64,000 nucleotides of DNA from Microbacterium azadirachtae (GCF_000956505.1 NZ_JYIX01000037.1:62001-126000); one strand, 5' to 3'. Numbered from the stretch's first letter, positions 1-8,700 are shown. Notes: generated by a model from the letters alone, not told the origin. Numbers and translations are program-made.

Positions 1-396
1 ATCGAGTCGATCATGCCGATGCTCCGCGCGGGAGCCTCCGGTTACCTGCTCAAGGACACCGACCCCGAGGACATCGTCGCCGCCGTGCACGGAGTGCTCG
101 CAGGCAACGGCGTCTTGTCTCCGCGGGTCACCACCCGGCTCATCGCCTCGATCCGCGAAGTCTCGACGCCGGCCGTCGAACCGCTCGCGGAGTTCGAGGT
201 GCTCTCAGACCGGGAGATCGAAGTGGTCCGGCTTCTCGCCGCGGGCCTCTCCAACGCGGAGATCGCCCTGGAGATGCACGTCTCCGAGGGGACCGTCAAG
301 GCCCACCTCGGCAACATCATCGCGAAGTGGGGCGTCCGTGATCGCGTTCAGGTGCTGATCCGCGCCGCTCGTTCCGGGCTCGTCTCGTTCACCTGA
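1..396 (+). CDS. LuxR/NarL-type response regulator, C-terminal part
   Basis: The reading frame is already open at base 1, so the start and most of the receiver domain lie outside the window. The visible part begins at the end of a receiver domain (GASGYLLKD, the usual motif around its last helix) and continues into a LuxR-type helix-turn-helix (LSDREIEVVRLLAAG, then VSEGTVKAHL). Proteins of this family are phosphorylated by a partner histidine kinase and bind promoter DNA as dimers. The kinase is expected just upstream but cannot be seen. The target is unknown. It could control the small membrane-protein genes that follow, but nothing in the sequence shows this. Confidence 0.9.
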   Translation: MESIMPMLRAGASGYLLKDTDPEDIVAAVHGVLAGNGVLSPRVTTRLIASIREVSTPAVEPLAEFEVLSDREIEVVRLLAAGLSNAEIALEMHVSEGTVKAHLGNIIAKWGVRDRVQVLIRAARSGLVSFT

Positions 397-587
397 GCGC
401 CCGGCCATCCGTCTCATCGGTCTGGACAATCGTCTAGCGATGTCTGCACCTTCGTCCTAACGCCTGGTGCCGCGCGCTGGCGACGATGAATGCAGGCGCG
501 TTCCCGTTCGCGCCATGTCTGCACGTCTTGACGAGACCGGCACCTGATCGAGTGTCGTGAGACCCTGCCGCCACGAGGAGATGACAG

Positions 588-827
588 ATGACCGACCCTC
601 GACACCAACTGAAGTCGGCGACGTTCGCCGCGATCGGTCTCACGGCTGTGCTCGTCCTCACCGGGACAGCCATGACCGCGTATGCGCTCGTCGGACTGGA
701 GCGCGGCTCCAGCCTGTTCACCGCGACACTCTTGTGGGCGCAGGTGTTCCTCATGGCCGGCGCCGTCATCGGCGTGGGCGCCGTGTTCCTGAAGCTGATG
801 TGGCCGGCGGCGAGTCCCGCGGCATGA
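588..827 (+). CDS. small membrane protein, two predicted helices
   Basis: A 79-residue protein with hydrophobic stretches at about residues 12-34 and 45-70, consistent with two membrane helices. A purine-rich GAGGAG lies just before the ATG. Its stop overlaps the next start by four bases (ATGA), so it heads a three-gene unit of tiny membrane proteins. I do not recognise the family. DUF2975-like proteins are a possibility from size and topology only. The 191 bases between the regulator and this gene hold no other gene that I can support. Confidence 0.7.
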   Translation: MTDPRHQLKSATFAAIGLTAVLVLTGTAMTAYALVGLERGSSLFTATLLWAQVFLMAGAVIGVGAVFLKLMWPAASPAA

Positions 828-1108
828 TCGCCGCTCTGAGAAGGATCCGTCTGGCCTGCGGGCTGATCGCGGTCGGAGGTTTCGCGGTCATCGGAGCGAG
901 CCGTCTGATGGCGATGCTCGCGCATATGCCGGGCCCCGGGTTCCTGGGCGCCGCGGAGCCCGCCGTCTTCATCGTCGCGTGCACGCTGGTCGTGGCCGCG
1001 GTGATCTCGATCCCCTACCTCCGCGAGACGACACACCCCGGCGGATCCTCAGGATCCGCAGTCAGGAAGAGCCCGGTGACCCGCATCAGCGAGGACAGCC
1101 TGCGATGA
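824..1108 (+). CDS. small membrane protein, two to three predicted helices
   Basis: A 94-residue protein starting inside the ATGA overlap with the preceding gene and ending in another ATGA overlap with the next. Hydrophobic segments lie at about residues 9-28 and 47-68. The tail is polar and Ser/Arg-rich. Translational coupling of three tiny membrane proteins suggests that they act together or are made in fixed ratio. No family is recognised. Confidence rests on the overlap pattern and on GC-rich third codon positions. Confidence 0.65.
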   Translation: MIAALRRIRLACGLIAVGGFAVIGASRLMAMLAHMPGPGFLGAAEPAVFIVACTLVVAAVISIPYLRETTHPGGSSGSAVRKSPVTRISEDSLR

Positions 1109-1257
1109 GGCAGCTGTCCGAGTGGTTCAGCTTCAACGGCTCGGTCTCCGTGCCGGTGACGTGGCAGGGGTGGGCGACGCTCGGCATCGCCATCGCGGCG
1201 GTCACGGGCGCGGCCTCGCTCTGCGTCCTGCTCGCGGGCGGCTCGGTCTTCCACTGA
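1105..1257 (+). CDS. very small membrane protein
   Basis: A 50-residue protein, MRQLSEWFSF at its N-terminus, with one clear hydrophobic helix at about residues 20-45 that is rich in Ala, Gly and Leu. It is translationally coupled to the gene before it through ATGA. Function is unknown. The coupling and the single helix suggest an accessory peptide of a small membrane complex, which is inference only. Confidence 0.55.
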   Translation: MRQLSEWFSFNGSVSVPVTWQGWATLGIAIAAVTGAASLCVLLAGGSVFH

Positions 1258-1296
1258 GACCGACGTCTGGCGCAGCAGCGCTCCCGGCACTGCTCG

Positions 1297-1318
1297 TCTA
1301 TATACTGTTCTATATAGA
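1297..1318 (+). promoter_or_regulatory. AT-rich inverted repeat, candidate vapBC operator
   Basis: Perfect 8-base arms TCTATATA (1297-1304) and TATATAGA (1311-1318) are separated by CTGTTC. The site lies 18 bases before the antitoxin start and stands out in GC-rich DNA. Antitoxin-toxin complexes of the VapBC class bind such repeats to shut down their own promoter. The arms also contain TATA-like -10 sequence. Binding is inferred. Confidence 0.6.
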
Positions 1319-1336
1319 ATCGGCGAAGGAGGAACC

Positions 1337-1552
1337 ATGGCAGTCACATCCATCGACATCAACCCTGACGAGTTGAAGCAGGCCAAGGAGCTCGCCGGCA
1401 CATCTACCAACCGCGAGACTGTCGATCTCGCACTGCGCACGCTCATCGCTGTTCGTCGCCAGCCTGCCGCCGTCGAGCGCATCATCGGCCGCACGTTCGC
1501 CCCGGAGCAGATCGACGCTCCCACGATCGCACCGGCTGCCGCGCGTACGTGA
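1337..1552 (+). CDS. vapB: VapB-family antitoxin
   Basis: A 71-residue protein. Residues 1-37 (VTSIDINPDELKQAKELAG, then NRETVDLALRTLI) have the beta-strand plus two-helix look of the ribbon-helix-helix antitoxins often named DUF2191/VapB. The C-terminal half is the likely toxin-binding tail. A strong ribosome site (GAAGGAGG, 1325-1332) precedes the ATG. The stop overlaps the toxin start in GTGA, the usual arrangement. It should neutralise the PIN ribonuclease encoded next and repress the pair through the inverted repeat upstream. The naming is by family resemblance. Confidence 0.85.
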   Translation: MAVTSIDINPDELKQAKELAGTSTNRETVDLALRTLIAVRRQPAAVERIIGRTFAPEQIDAPTIAPAAART

Positions 1553-1953
1553 CGACGTACCTCGTCGACAACAGCGTCTGGCAGAGGGCGGGCTCGAGCA
1601 GAGCGATCGCCGACAAACTGCGATCGCTCTCTCCGAACCACCTCATCATCACCTGCCCGCCGCAGGTGCTCGAGTACTGCCATTCCGCGCGGGATCCTCA
1701 CGAATACGCGGAGCTCCGGGAAGACATGGACGAGCTCCTGCCGGCGTGGGAGCACCCCAATGAGCAGGAGGTGCTCGACATTCAGCAGGCGCTCTGGGAG
1801 AGGGGACTCGTGCGCGCGGCCGCGGCGTTCGACTGCCTGATCGCCGCGTACGCCGTCGCCAACGATGCGGTGATCCTGAACTCCGATCACGACTTCGGAT
1901 ACATCGCGCTCGCGACCGACGGAAGAGTCCGGCAGGAGTACGTCCCGGCCTGA
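1549..1953 (+). CDS. vapC: VapC-family PIN-domain ribonuclease toxin
   Basis: A 134-residue PIN-domain protein starting with GTG inside the antitoxin stop. The acidic residues expected at the metal site are present: Asp in LVDNSVW near residue 7, Glu in QVLEYC near residue 42, Asp in FDCLIAAYA near residue 96, and Asp in NSDHDFGYIA near residue 117. Such toxins cleave tRNA or rRNA and are held inactive by VapB. Length is normal for the family, and the intact catalytic set suggests a working toxin. An inverted repeat at 1961-1990 probably ends the transcript. Confidence 0.88.
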   Translation: MTTYLVDNSVWQRAGSSRAIADKLRSLSPNHLIITCPPQVLEYCHSARDPHEYAELREDMDELLPAWEHPNEQEVLDIQQALWERGLVRAAAAFDCLIAAYAVANDAVILNSDHDFGYIALATDGRVRQEYVPA

Positions 1954-1960
1954 TGGCCCC

Positions 1961-1990
1961 GAGAGCCGCCCAGAATCCCGGACGGCTCTC
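1961..1990. terminator. hairpin between convergent genes
   Basis: Perfect 8-base arms GAGAGCCG and CGGCTCTC with a 14-base loop, a few bases after the vapC stop. No T-tract follows, as is common in high-GC actinobacteria. It probably serves vapC and may also serve the oppositely oriented SDR gene. Confidence 0.5.
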
Positions 1991-2091
1991 TGCTGCTCTG
2001 GCATCGTCAACTCGACTCGAAGGCCATCGACCCGATCGCGCTCGCGCCGTTCAGCTGGTCACGCGTATCCGGGTCGCTTGGCCGGGCGAGC

Positions 2092-2925
2092 TCAATACGG
2101 AGTTCCGCCGCCGTCGACATTGATCGCCTGCCCGCGGATCGCGAATGCGTCCTCCGAGAGGAGGAAGGAGACCGTGCGGGCGACTTCGGCGAGGTCGAGG
2201 TGCCGTCCGACCTGTTCGGTGATCATCGCGTCGAAGATGTCGCCCGCCGTTTCGTGGATGCGGTCCGAGTACGCGTCGGCCACCTCGCGCAGCATGGCGG
2301 TGGGCATGCCGCCCGGGCACACGCAGTTGATGTTGATGTCGGCGTAGGCGAGCGCGGCCGACATCATGCGTGTCTCGTTGATGAGCGCGGCCTTGCTGGC
2401 GCTGTATGCGAGGGATTGGGCGTGGCCGATCTTGCCGGCTTCTGAGGCGACGTTGACGATCGCCCCGGGGCGCTCTTCGCTGATGAGGTGCTCGGCCACC
2501 AGCCGGGAGAGCTCGTAGGGTCCGATCACGTTGACCGCGAACTGCGCATCCCAGTCGCTTCTGGGCACCTGCAGCGGATCGGAGTGTCGAACGATGCCGG
2601 CGACGTTCGCCAGTGCATCGATGCCGTCGAACTTCCGGAGAGCGGCGGCGGCAGCCTTCGCGACGTTCTCGGCGGAGCTCATGTCGACGGCCACGGCGGC
2701 GACCCCTCGATCTGCACCTCCGAGCTCCTGGGCCGCGGCGAAGATCGCGTCCTCGCGGATATCCATGAGCACGACCTTCGCTCCTTGCGCGAGCAGCAGC
2801 TCCGCGACGGCCCGGCCGAGTCCCTGGGCCGCTCCGGTGACGATGATCCGCTTTCCTTCGTGGACCGGGAACACCGGAGGGCGGCGGATGGGCAGGGTGC
2901 GGGTTTCGGTGGTCTTGATGTGCAT
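2092..2925 (-). CDS. short-chain dehydrogenase/reductase
   Basis: A 277-residue classical SDR. The cofactor site is TGAAQGLG near residues 31-38. Asp in VVLMDIRED favours NAD over NADP. NVAGI lies near residue 110. The catalytic Ser is in VNVASEAG, and Tyr and Lys are in YSASKAA. The C-terminus NVDGGGTPY is typical. AGGAAAG before the ATG is a good ribosome site. It is the last gene of the minus-strand cluster with the permease, cupin, TIM-barrel and Tm-1-like genes, so it probably oxidises an intermediate of the same unknown substrate. The exact substrate cannot be read. Confidence 0.9.
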   Translation of the reverse strand: MHIKTTETRTLPIRRPPVFPVHEGKRIIVTGAAQGLGRAVAELLLAQGAKVVLMDIREDAIFAAAQELGGADRGVAAVAVDMSSAENVAKAAAAALRKFDGIDALANVAGIVRHSDPLQVPRSDWDAQFAVNVIGPYELSRLVAEHLISEERPGAIVNVASEAGKIGHAQSLAYSASKAALINETRMMSAALAYADININCVCPGGMPTAMLREVADAYSDRIHETAGDIFDAMITEQVGRHLDLAEVARTVSFLLSEDAFAIRGQAINVDGGGTPY

Positions 2926-2981
2926 GCGTGTCTTTCCTGACGTCGTTGTTGCGTCCAGCGCGACGGTTGAGAGTCGCTGGT

Positions 2982-4400
2982 CTATCGGGCGGTGGTCGCC
3001 TCAGGCGTTTCGATGGCCGGTGAGGACGTCTCGTCTCCGTTCTTTCGTGTCAGTCCGTTGAACGCGAGGTTCAGCAGGACTGCGACGACGGCGGTGACCA
3101 CGATGCCGCTCTGCAGCACCATCTGGAGACCGGAGGGAAGATGCTGGAAGATCTGCGGATGGGCCGTGGGGATGATTCCGGCGGCGAGACTGAGTGCGAC
3201 GACGATGAGGTTCCGGTCCTGGCTGAGGTCGACCTTGCCGAGCGTCTGGATGCCGATTGTGGCGATGATGCCGAACAGCGTCAGCAGCGCGGCTCCGACG
3301 GTCGCCGATGGCAGCACGGAGACCACCGCTGCCAGCTTGGGCAGGCAGCTGAGCAGGATCATCAGCACCCCGGCGGTGGCGACCACCCAGCGACTCTTCA
3401 TGTTGCTGGCGCGGACAAGGCCGACGTTGCCGTTGAACGTGGTCGGCGGGACGGCACTGAAGATGCCGCCGAGAACAGCAGCGATGCCTTCGGCGAAGAT
3501 GCCATTGCGGATCTCCTTGTTGGTCGGCGGGCGGCCGATGATCTCGCCCATCGCGAAGTAGCTGGAGGTGCATTCGACCCCGACCACCAGGATCGCGATG
3601 GTCATCGCCACGATCGCGCTGAAGTTGAACGTCGGGACTCCGAAATGGAACGGAAGCACGAGATTGAACCAGCTCGCCTCGGCGACAGGAGCGAAGTCCA
3701 CGATGCCGAAGGCGACGCCGACGATCAAGCCGACGATCAGGCCGAGAAGGATGGCCATGCTCTTCAGCAGGCCGCGACCGAATCTGTAGAGCAGGATGAT
3801 CGTCGCGAACGTCGCACCGGCGATCGTGAGGTTGGCAGTGTCGCCGAAGGACTTCGCGGTCGGGTCGCCGCCTCCCACGAGGCCGACCATGATTGGCAGC
3901 AGCGAGAAGCCGACCATCGCGATCACCGAGCCCACCACGATCGGGGGGAAGAGCCGCATCAGCCATCCGTAGAGCGGTGCCGCCGCGACAAGGACCAGCC
4001 CGGCGATGATCGATGCGCCGAATACGGCGAGCAGCCCCACGGTGCCGCCACCATTTGCGTTGCCGATGGCGATCGTCGGCCCGATCACGACGGCCGAGCC
4101 GCCGAGGACCAAAGGCTTGCGGATACCCACCTTCCAGATGCCGACGGACTGGATGATCGTCGCGATGCCGCCGGCCAGGATCGTGCCTCCGAGGAGGACG
4201 ACGGTGTCGGACTGACTCAGGTGAATACCGGCTGCGATGATGATGGGCAACACGAGCACCGTCGCATAGAAGGTGAGCAGATGCTGGATGCTGTAGAGCG
4301 CGAGTCTGCCGAACTTCGGAACCTCGTTGACTGCGGCATCGGGGTCGTGCGGAGGGGAAGCGGCGGGCTCGGTCAGAGGGGCAGTGGTTCGATCGACCAT
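2982..4400 (-). CDS. NCS2-family nucleobase:cation symporter (uracil/xanthine permease type)
   Basis: A 472-residue polytopic membrane protein. The N-terminal SIQHLLTFYA carries the Gln-His of NCS2 transporters. The middle has VGVECTSSYFAMGE, and PPTTFNGNVGLV corresponds to the family signature around helix 10. About 14 helices are expected. The ATG at 4400 is preferred over upstream starts because GGAGA lies just before it. Family members import uracil, xanthine or urate. The Thr-rich PPTTFNGNVG resembles the urate/xanthine branch, but this is weak. It should be the uptake step of the cluster. A strong hairpin at 4462-4490 separates it from the cupin gene. Confidence 0.9.
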   Translation of the reverse strand: MVDRTTAPLTEPAASPPHDPDAAVNEVPKFGRLALYSIQHLLTFYATVLVLPIIIAAGIHLSQSDTVVLLGGTILAGGIATIIQSVGIWKVGIRKPLVLGGSAVVIGPTIAIGNANGGGTVGLLAVFGASIIAGLVLVAAAPLYGWLMRLFPPIVVGSVIAMVGFSLLPIMVGLVGGGDPTAKSFGDTANLTIAGATFATIILLYRFGRGLLKSMAILLGLIVGLIVGVAFGIVDFAPVAEASWFNLVLPFHFGVPTFNFSAIVAMTIAILVVGVECTSSYFAMGEIIGRPPTNKEIRNGIFAEGIAAVLGGIFSAVPPTTFNGNVGLVRASNMKSRWVVATAGVLMILLSCLPKLAAVVSVLPSATVGAALLTLFGIIATIGIQTLGKVDLSQDRNLIVVALSLAAGIIPTAHPQIFQHLPSGLQMVLQSGIVVTAVVAVLLNLAFNGLTRKNGDETSSPAIETPEATTAR

Positions 4401-4461
4401 GATCGTCTCCATCGGGTTTGGTGACTGCGCGACGGTGCGCAGGTCGGGAGCTTGGATGTTG

Positions 4462-4490
4462 AGGGGCTCGCTCGGGCGGGTCGAGCCCCT
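4462..4490 (-). terminator. hairpin inside the catabolic operon
   Basis: Nine-base perfect arms AGGGGCTCG and CGAGCCCCT with an 11-base loop lie between the cupin stop and the permease start. On the minus strand it could stop or pause transcription, or protect the upstream mRNA, so the permease and SDR may be made at lower level than the three genes before it. Confidence 0.55.
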
Positions 4491-4505
4491 CATTCGTTTC
4501 GGGTA

Positions 4506-4937
4506 CTAGTGGGTGTTGTTCGCCTGTGCCCAGACAGGCGCCGTGCCGGGTGCGAGCTCCGTGAAGTCGGGCAGCCCGCGCAGTGCCGCTTCTTCGCCGC
4601 CAGGGGTGTAGGTGGCGATCAGACGCAGCGGCTTCCAGCCGACGTTGAAGGTGGAGTGCTGGGTGTTCTTGGGCACCCAGATGGCGTCGCCGGCTGCGAT
4701 GGGGAACCCGTCATCGTCGCCGACGGTCTGGATTCCTTCGCCCTCGATGACGTACAGCACTTCGTCGGCACTTTCGTGGACGTGGGTGGCGTGGCCCTGA
4801 CCGGGGTAGATGACGACTTCGCCGAGGGTGGAGGTCGCGTCGGGCACGGTCGACGGGGTCACGTGCCACTTGATCGTGCCCCAGTCGAACACGTCGGTGG
4901 GGAGGGAACGGGGGCTGCGAAGAGCTTCGATGGACAT
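4506..4937 (-). CDS. cupin-domain protein
   Basis: A 143-residue single-domain cupin. Motif 1 is in GHATHVHESADEVLYVIEGEG (two His and a Glu), and the second metal His is in KNTQHSTFNVG, so a metal site looks intact. The start is chosen from AAGGAGA seven bases before the ATG. Small cupins in catabolic operons act as isomerases, dioxygenases or lyases on sugars and organic acids. Here it follows the TIM-barrel gene and precedes the permease. The reaction is unknown. Confidence 0.85.
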   Translation of the reverse strand: MSIEALRSPRSLPTDVFDWGTIKWHVTPSTVPDATSTLGEVVIYPGQGHATHVHESADEVLYVIEGEGIQTVGDDDGFPIAAGDAIWVPKNTQHSTFNVGWKPLRLIATYTPGGEEAALRGLPDFTELAPGTAPVWAQANNTH

Positions 4938-4962
4938 CACTGTCTCCTTGGGATTCGGATGG

Positions 4963-5808
4963 TCAGATGCTGGTGGCAACGGCGGTCTGGAACGCGAGGC
5001 GTTTGAAGTCCTCGGTCTGCTGCGTGATGCCGCGTTCTGTGGGGAGGCGTTCGATGGACGAGGCGCCGAAGAATCCGACGACGCCTTCGGTGTGGTCGAG
5101 GATGTACTGCGCATCGGCAGGTTCGGCGATCGGGCCGCCGTGACACAGCACGAGGATGTCGGGGTTGATGCTCTTGGCCGCGTCGTGCATCTCCTGCACC
5201 CGGCGTGCTGACTCCTCGAGGGTGAGAGCCGTGTGCGCGCCGATCGTTCCGGACGTGGTGAGACCCATATGGGGGACCAGGATGTCGGCACCGGCCTCGG
5301 CCATCGCCGTTGCCTGGTCGGAGTCGAACACATACGGGCTGGTGAGCAGTCCGCGTTCGTGGGCGACGCCGATCATGTCGATCTCCAGGCCGAAGCCCAT
5401 GCCGGTCTCCTCGAGGTTCTGGCGGAAGACGCCATCGATCAGGCCCACCGTCGGGAAGTTCTGGACACCGGTGAACCCGGCAGCGGCCAGCTGGTCGAGG
5501 AACTGGCCGTGAAGGCGGAACGGGTCGGTCGCGTTGACGCCCGCGAGCACGGGCGTGTTCTTGACGACCGGCAACACCTCGCGTCCCATGTCGACGACGA
5601 TCGCGTTGGCATCGCCGTAAGCCAGAAGTCCGGCAAGAGACCCGCGACCGGCCATGCGGTAGCGGCCGGAGTTGTAGACGATCAGGAGGTCGATCCCGCC
5701 GGCCTCGGCGGCTTTCGCCGACAAGCCCGTCCCTGCACCGCCGCCGATGATCGGCGAACCGGCATCGACCGATGCGCGAAGGCGACGGAGTGCTTCTGCT
5801 CTGTTCAT
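4963..5808 (-). CDS. TIM-barrel protein of the phosphoenolpyruvate hydrolase-like family (Tm-1 C-terminal homologue)
   Basis: A 281-residue protein, [17 protein letters not shown] near residue 20, then [33 protein letters not shown] and [10 protein letters not shown], all hallmarks of the PF09370-type TIM barrel. In plants and fungi this domain is fused behind the UPF0261 domain (the tomato Tm-1 architecture). Here the two are separate genes overlapping by ATGA at 5805-5808, so the products probably form a complex. GGAAGGG precedes the ATG. The bacterial reaction is unproven. The Gly-rich start suggests phosphate binding. Confidence 0.88.
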   Translation of the reverse strand: MNRAEALRRLRASVDAGSPIIGGGAGTGLSAKAAEAGGIDLLIVYNSGRYRMAGRGSLAGLLAYGDANAIVVDMGREVLPVVKNTPVLAGVNATDPFRLHGQFLDQLAAAGFTGVQNFPTVGLIDGVFRQNLEETGMGFGLEIDMIGVAHERGLLTSPYVFDSDQATAMAEAGADILVPHMGLTTSGTIGAHTALTLEESARRVQEMHDAAKSINPDILVLCHGGPIAEPADAQYILDHTEGVVGFFGASSIERLPTERGITQQTEDFKRLAFQTAVATSI

Positions 5809-7040
5809 GAGTTTCCCTTCCGGGGGTTCGAGATGAGCTCGTGAAGAGCGTCAGCTGCCGCCCTGCCGAACCCGGAGTCGTTGATCGCCATGTCGAGTTC
5901 CGTGATCCTGACGGCCGAACCGTTGAGCGCGTCCTTCATCCCATCGATGGCCGCCTTGTCTGCTGCTGGGTCGAAGAATGGCTGTCCCTCGACGTCGAGA
6001 GCGGAGAAACCACGCTCGGGGACGAAGACGGCGACCGGGCCGCGGGCCTTTGCTAGCTTGCTCCCGATGCGTCTGCCCAGCTCTGCATTCTCTGCGGGAG
6101 TGCTGCGCATGAGGGTCACGGTGGGGTTGTGCACGACCAAAATGCGGTCGGCGAACTTCTCGGGGACGGTGTCCCGTGGACCGAAGTTGCACATGTCGAG
6201 CGCCCCGAGGCTGACGACCTGGGGAATCCCGGCGTGGCCGGCCGCCTCGAGCCTGCCTGGTCCCGCCGACAGCACGCCTCCGACCAGGTCATCGACGAGT
6301 TCGGTGGTGGTGAGGTCGATGACTCCGTCGATCAGACCGTCGTCGACGAGCGACTCCATGGCGGTGCCGCCGGCACCGGTCGCGTGAAACACGAGCACTT
6401 CGTAACCGAGTTCCTCCAGGCGGGCACGGGCTTCTTCGACAGCAGGCGTTGTGACGCCGAACATCGTTGCAGCGATGGTCAGAGCCGAGCTGGTCTCCTC
6501 CGCGCGAAGTGCATATCGGGTGGACATTCCGGCGATCGCGGCAGCGGCGTTCCCAAGAATCGTTCGCGAGATGCGGTTGATTCCGGCGATGTCGACGATC
6601 GACGGCATCAGCACGATATCTTTTGCACCCACATAGGCGGAGACGTCACCGGAGACCATCGTCGACACCAGCACCTTCGGCACGCCGACAGGCAGGATCT
6701 GCATGGCCGCGGCGGCCACAGACGAACCCGAGGATCCGCCGAGCGCGATCATGCCGTCCAGTTTGCCGTCATCGAACAGACGACGAGCCACGATGGCGGC
6801 GCCCTCCGCCATCGTGGTCATCGCGGCACCCCGGTCTCCAGCCTCGCGCAGCTTCGACAGGTTTGCGCCTCCCGCCTGCGCCACGTCTTCAGAACTGACG
6901 AATGTGTCGTCGGAAGAGTCGGAGAACGTTCCGACGTCGATCACGAGGACCGAGTGGCCGAGATGCTCGATCTCTTCGCGTATCCATGCACACTCGTCCC
7001 GCTTCGTGTCCAGCGTTCCCACCAGGACAACTGTGGCCAT
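5805..7040 (-). CDS. UPF0261 / Tm-1-like ATP-binding domain protein
   Basis: A 411-residue protein opening with [19 protein letters not shown], the conserved UPF0261 start. It continues with [35 protein letters not shown] and [18 protein letters not shown], which match the two-lobed Tm-1 N-terminal fold. Length is the usual size. AAGGAAG precedes the ATG. It is the first gene of the minus-strand operon and overlaps its TIM-barrel partner. Tomato Tm-1 binds ATP and a viral replicase. The bacterial role is presumed metabolic, given a permease, cupin and SDR in the same operon. Confidence 0.9.
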   Translation of the reverse strand: MATVVLVGTLDTKRDECAWIREEIEHLGHSVLVIDVGTFSDSSDDTFVSSEDVAQAGGANLSKLREAGDRGAAMTTMAEGAAIVARRLFDDGKLDGMIALGGSSGSSVAAAAMQILPVGVPKVLVSTMVSGDVSAYVGAKDIVLMPSIVDIAGINRISRTILGNAAAAIAGMSTRYALRAEETSSALTIAATMFGVTTPAVEEARARLEELGYEVLVFHATGAGGTAMESLVDDGLIDGVIDLTTTELVDDLVGGVLSAGPGRLEAAGHAGIPQVVSLGALDMCNFGPRDTVPEKFADRILVVHNPTVTLMRSTPAENAELGRRIGSKLAKARGPVAVFVPERGFSALDVEGQPFFDPAADKAAIDGMKDALNGSAVRITELDMAINDSGFGRAAADALHELISNPRKGNS

Positions 7041-7124
7041 GATGACTTCCTTACGGTCTGCTTCGGCACGGCAACGTCACCGCGACCTCTCGAGTGTCGA
7101 TCGTGAACGCGAGGCTTGGTTAGT

Positions 7125-7142
7125 CCAGTTGGAGCCAACTGG
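7125..7142. promoter_or_regulatory. perfect inverted repeat in the divergent promoter region
   Basis: CCAGTTGG and CCAACTGG are separated by only AG, in the 141-base gap between the Tm-1-like operon and the MocR-type gene. The same half-site TTGG also occurs at 7116-7119. It is the natural candidate operator for the divergently encoded regulator. Binding is inferred. Confidence 0.55.
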
Positions 7143-7181
7143 CTCACCGCGGCGTTCACAAACCCCAAGGAGGGGGCGAAG

Positions 7182-8636
7182 ATGTACCGACAAACGAATG
7201 GAGGTCAGCACGTGACCACCGATTTCGACGCCGCGGACCTGACGCGAATGCTCGGAGATTGGTCCCACCCAGGGGCGCCGGTGTCCAAGCAGCTTGCTGT
7301 CGGCCTGAGCGAGCTCATCGCGAGCTCTGCGCTCCCCACAGGGACTCGTCTCCCGTCGCAGCGGGATCTCGCACAGATCCTGGGCCTCGCAAGAGGGACT
7401 GTTGGCCAGGCCTACGATCAGCTCGCCCTGGACGGGTACATCGATCTGCAGCCGGGGTCGCGAGCACGCGTTCGCGGAGGCGCAGCTGTTCTCAAGACCA
7501 CTGCTCGGCTGCGATCCTTCTCGGACCGCGCCGACGTTCTCGACCTCTCCTCAGGTTCTCTTCCAGGTCTGCCCGCCGTGGCGGCGGCTTACACGAGCTT
7601 GACCGCCGCCGACATCGAGCCCCTGGTCGCGGGCGACGGCTACGACCCGATGGGTATCCTCCCACTTCGCCAGGCGATCGCTGACGATCTCTCTGCCCGA
7701 GGCACACCCACTTCTCCCGACGATCTCCTGATCACCTCCGGATCGCAACAGGCGGTCTGGCTCTGTGCGCAATTGCTCGTCACCGCGGGAGATGTCGCGC
7801 TGCTCGAAGAGCCCTCGTACCGTGGCGCCATCGAGGCCCTCGGCAATATGGGTGCGCGCCTCATCGGCGTTCCTGTGCGCCAGGACGGCGTCGACACTGA
7901 GATCCTCCTCCACCACATCGAACGGATGCGGCCGCGTCTCGTCTACCTCCAGCCGACCGCGCACAACCCGACCGGCGCGACCCTGCCGATCGAGAAGCGG
8001 CGTGCACTTGCCAGAGCGTTGGCAGCCCACGAGGTCACTGTCGTCGAGGACCTGAGCTCGGCCGATCTCCTCTTCGACTCCAGCCCGCCACCCACCTTGG
8101 CTACCGTCGTCGGTTCCGCGGCGCGGGTGCTGACCATCGGAACTGCTTCCAAACTCTGGTGGGGCGGTATGCGCGTCGGCTGGATCCGTGGCGAGCCGGC
8201 GGTGCTCCGCAGGCTCTCTGAGATCCGTAAGGCCGTTGATCTTGCAGGCGCCCCGGTCGACCAACTGGTCGCCGCCCGACTCACCGCTCATGCGGAAGCG
8301 GCACGGGCCGAACGTCGGCGTGAACTCCGCACCGGGCGTGACCTGCTCCTGTCGGCCCTCCACGAGCGGCTGCCGTCTTGGTCATATGTCACCCCATCCG
8401 GCGGAACGGGACTTTGGATCGATACGGGGATCGATTCGCTGGGCTTGGCCGAAGCGGCGAGGAAGGTCGGAGTGCGCATCGTCGCGGGCCCTGCATTCTC
8501 GGTGACCGGAGGGATGCGGACGCACATCCGACTTCCGTTCGGCCAGTCCTCGCAGGTCACGCACGCCGCCACCGCGCTCCTGGCGGACGCGTTCCGGGCT
8601 GTCCGATCAAGGGGCGCCGCAGGGCAAGCGCGATAG
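7182..8636 (+). CDS. MocR-type regulator (GntR helix-turn-helix plus aminotransferase-like domain)
   Basis: A 484-residue protein with a GntR winged-helix (SGL-like LPTGTRLPSQRDLAQILGLARGTV) in the first 90 residues. A fold-type I aminotransferase domain follows, with QPTAHNPTGATLP, VVEDLSSADLL and the PLP-lysine context TIGTASKLWWGGMRVGW. MocR proteins sense PLP or amino compounds. ATG 7182 has AAGGAGGGGG before it. An in-frame GTG at 7212 also has a perfect GGAGG seven bases upstream and is an equally possible start. It is divergent from the Tm-1-like operon, with an 18-base palindrome between, so it probably controls that operon. Confidence 0.9.
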   Translation: MYRQTNGGQHVTTDFDAADLTRMLGDWSHPGAPVSKQLAVGLSELIASSALPTGTRLPSQRDLAQILGLARGTVGQAYDQLALDGYIDLQPGSRARVRGGAAVLKTTARLRSFSDRADVLDLSSGSLPGLPAVAAAYTSLTAADIEPLVAGDGYDPMGILPLRQAIADDLSARGTPTSPDDLLITSGSQQAVWLCAQLLVTAGDVALLEEPSYRGAIEALGNMGARLIGVPVRQDGVDTEILLHHIERMRPRLVYLQPTAHNPTGATLPIEKRRALARALAAHEVTVVEDLSSADLLFDSSPPPTLATVVGSAARVLTIGTASKLWWGGMRVGWIRGEPAVLRRLSEIRKAVDLAGAPVDQLVAARLTAHAEAARAERRRELRTGRDLLLSALHERLPSWSYVTPSGGTGLWIDTGIDSLGLAEAARKVGVRIVAGPAFSVTGGMRTHIRLPFGQSSQVTHAATALLADAFRAVRSRGAAGQAR

Positions 8637-8671
8637 GTTTGAGGCGTGTCGAGTCCCGAGTCAGACAGGTC

Positions 8672-8700
8672 AGGGGTTGACGGTCCCACCGCCAGCCCCT
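8672..8700 (+). terminator. hairpin after the MocR-type gene
   Basis: Arms AGGGGTTGACGG and CCGCCAGCCCCT pair in 11 of 12 positions counting one G-U. The site is 36 bases after the stop and is followed by TTGAG. The rest of the 179-base gap up to the transporter shows no further gene that I can support. Confidence 0.5.
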
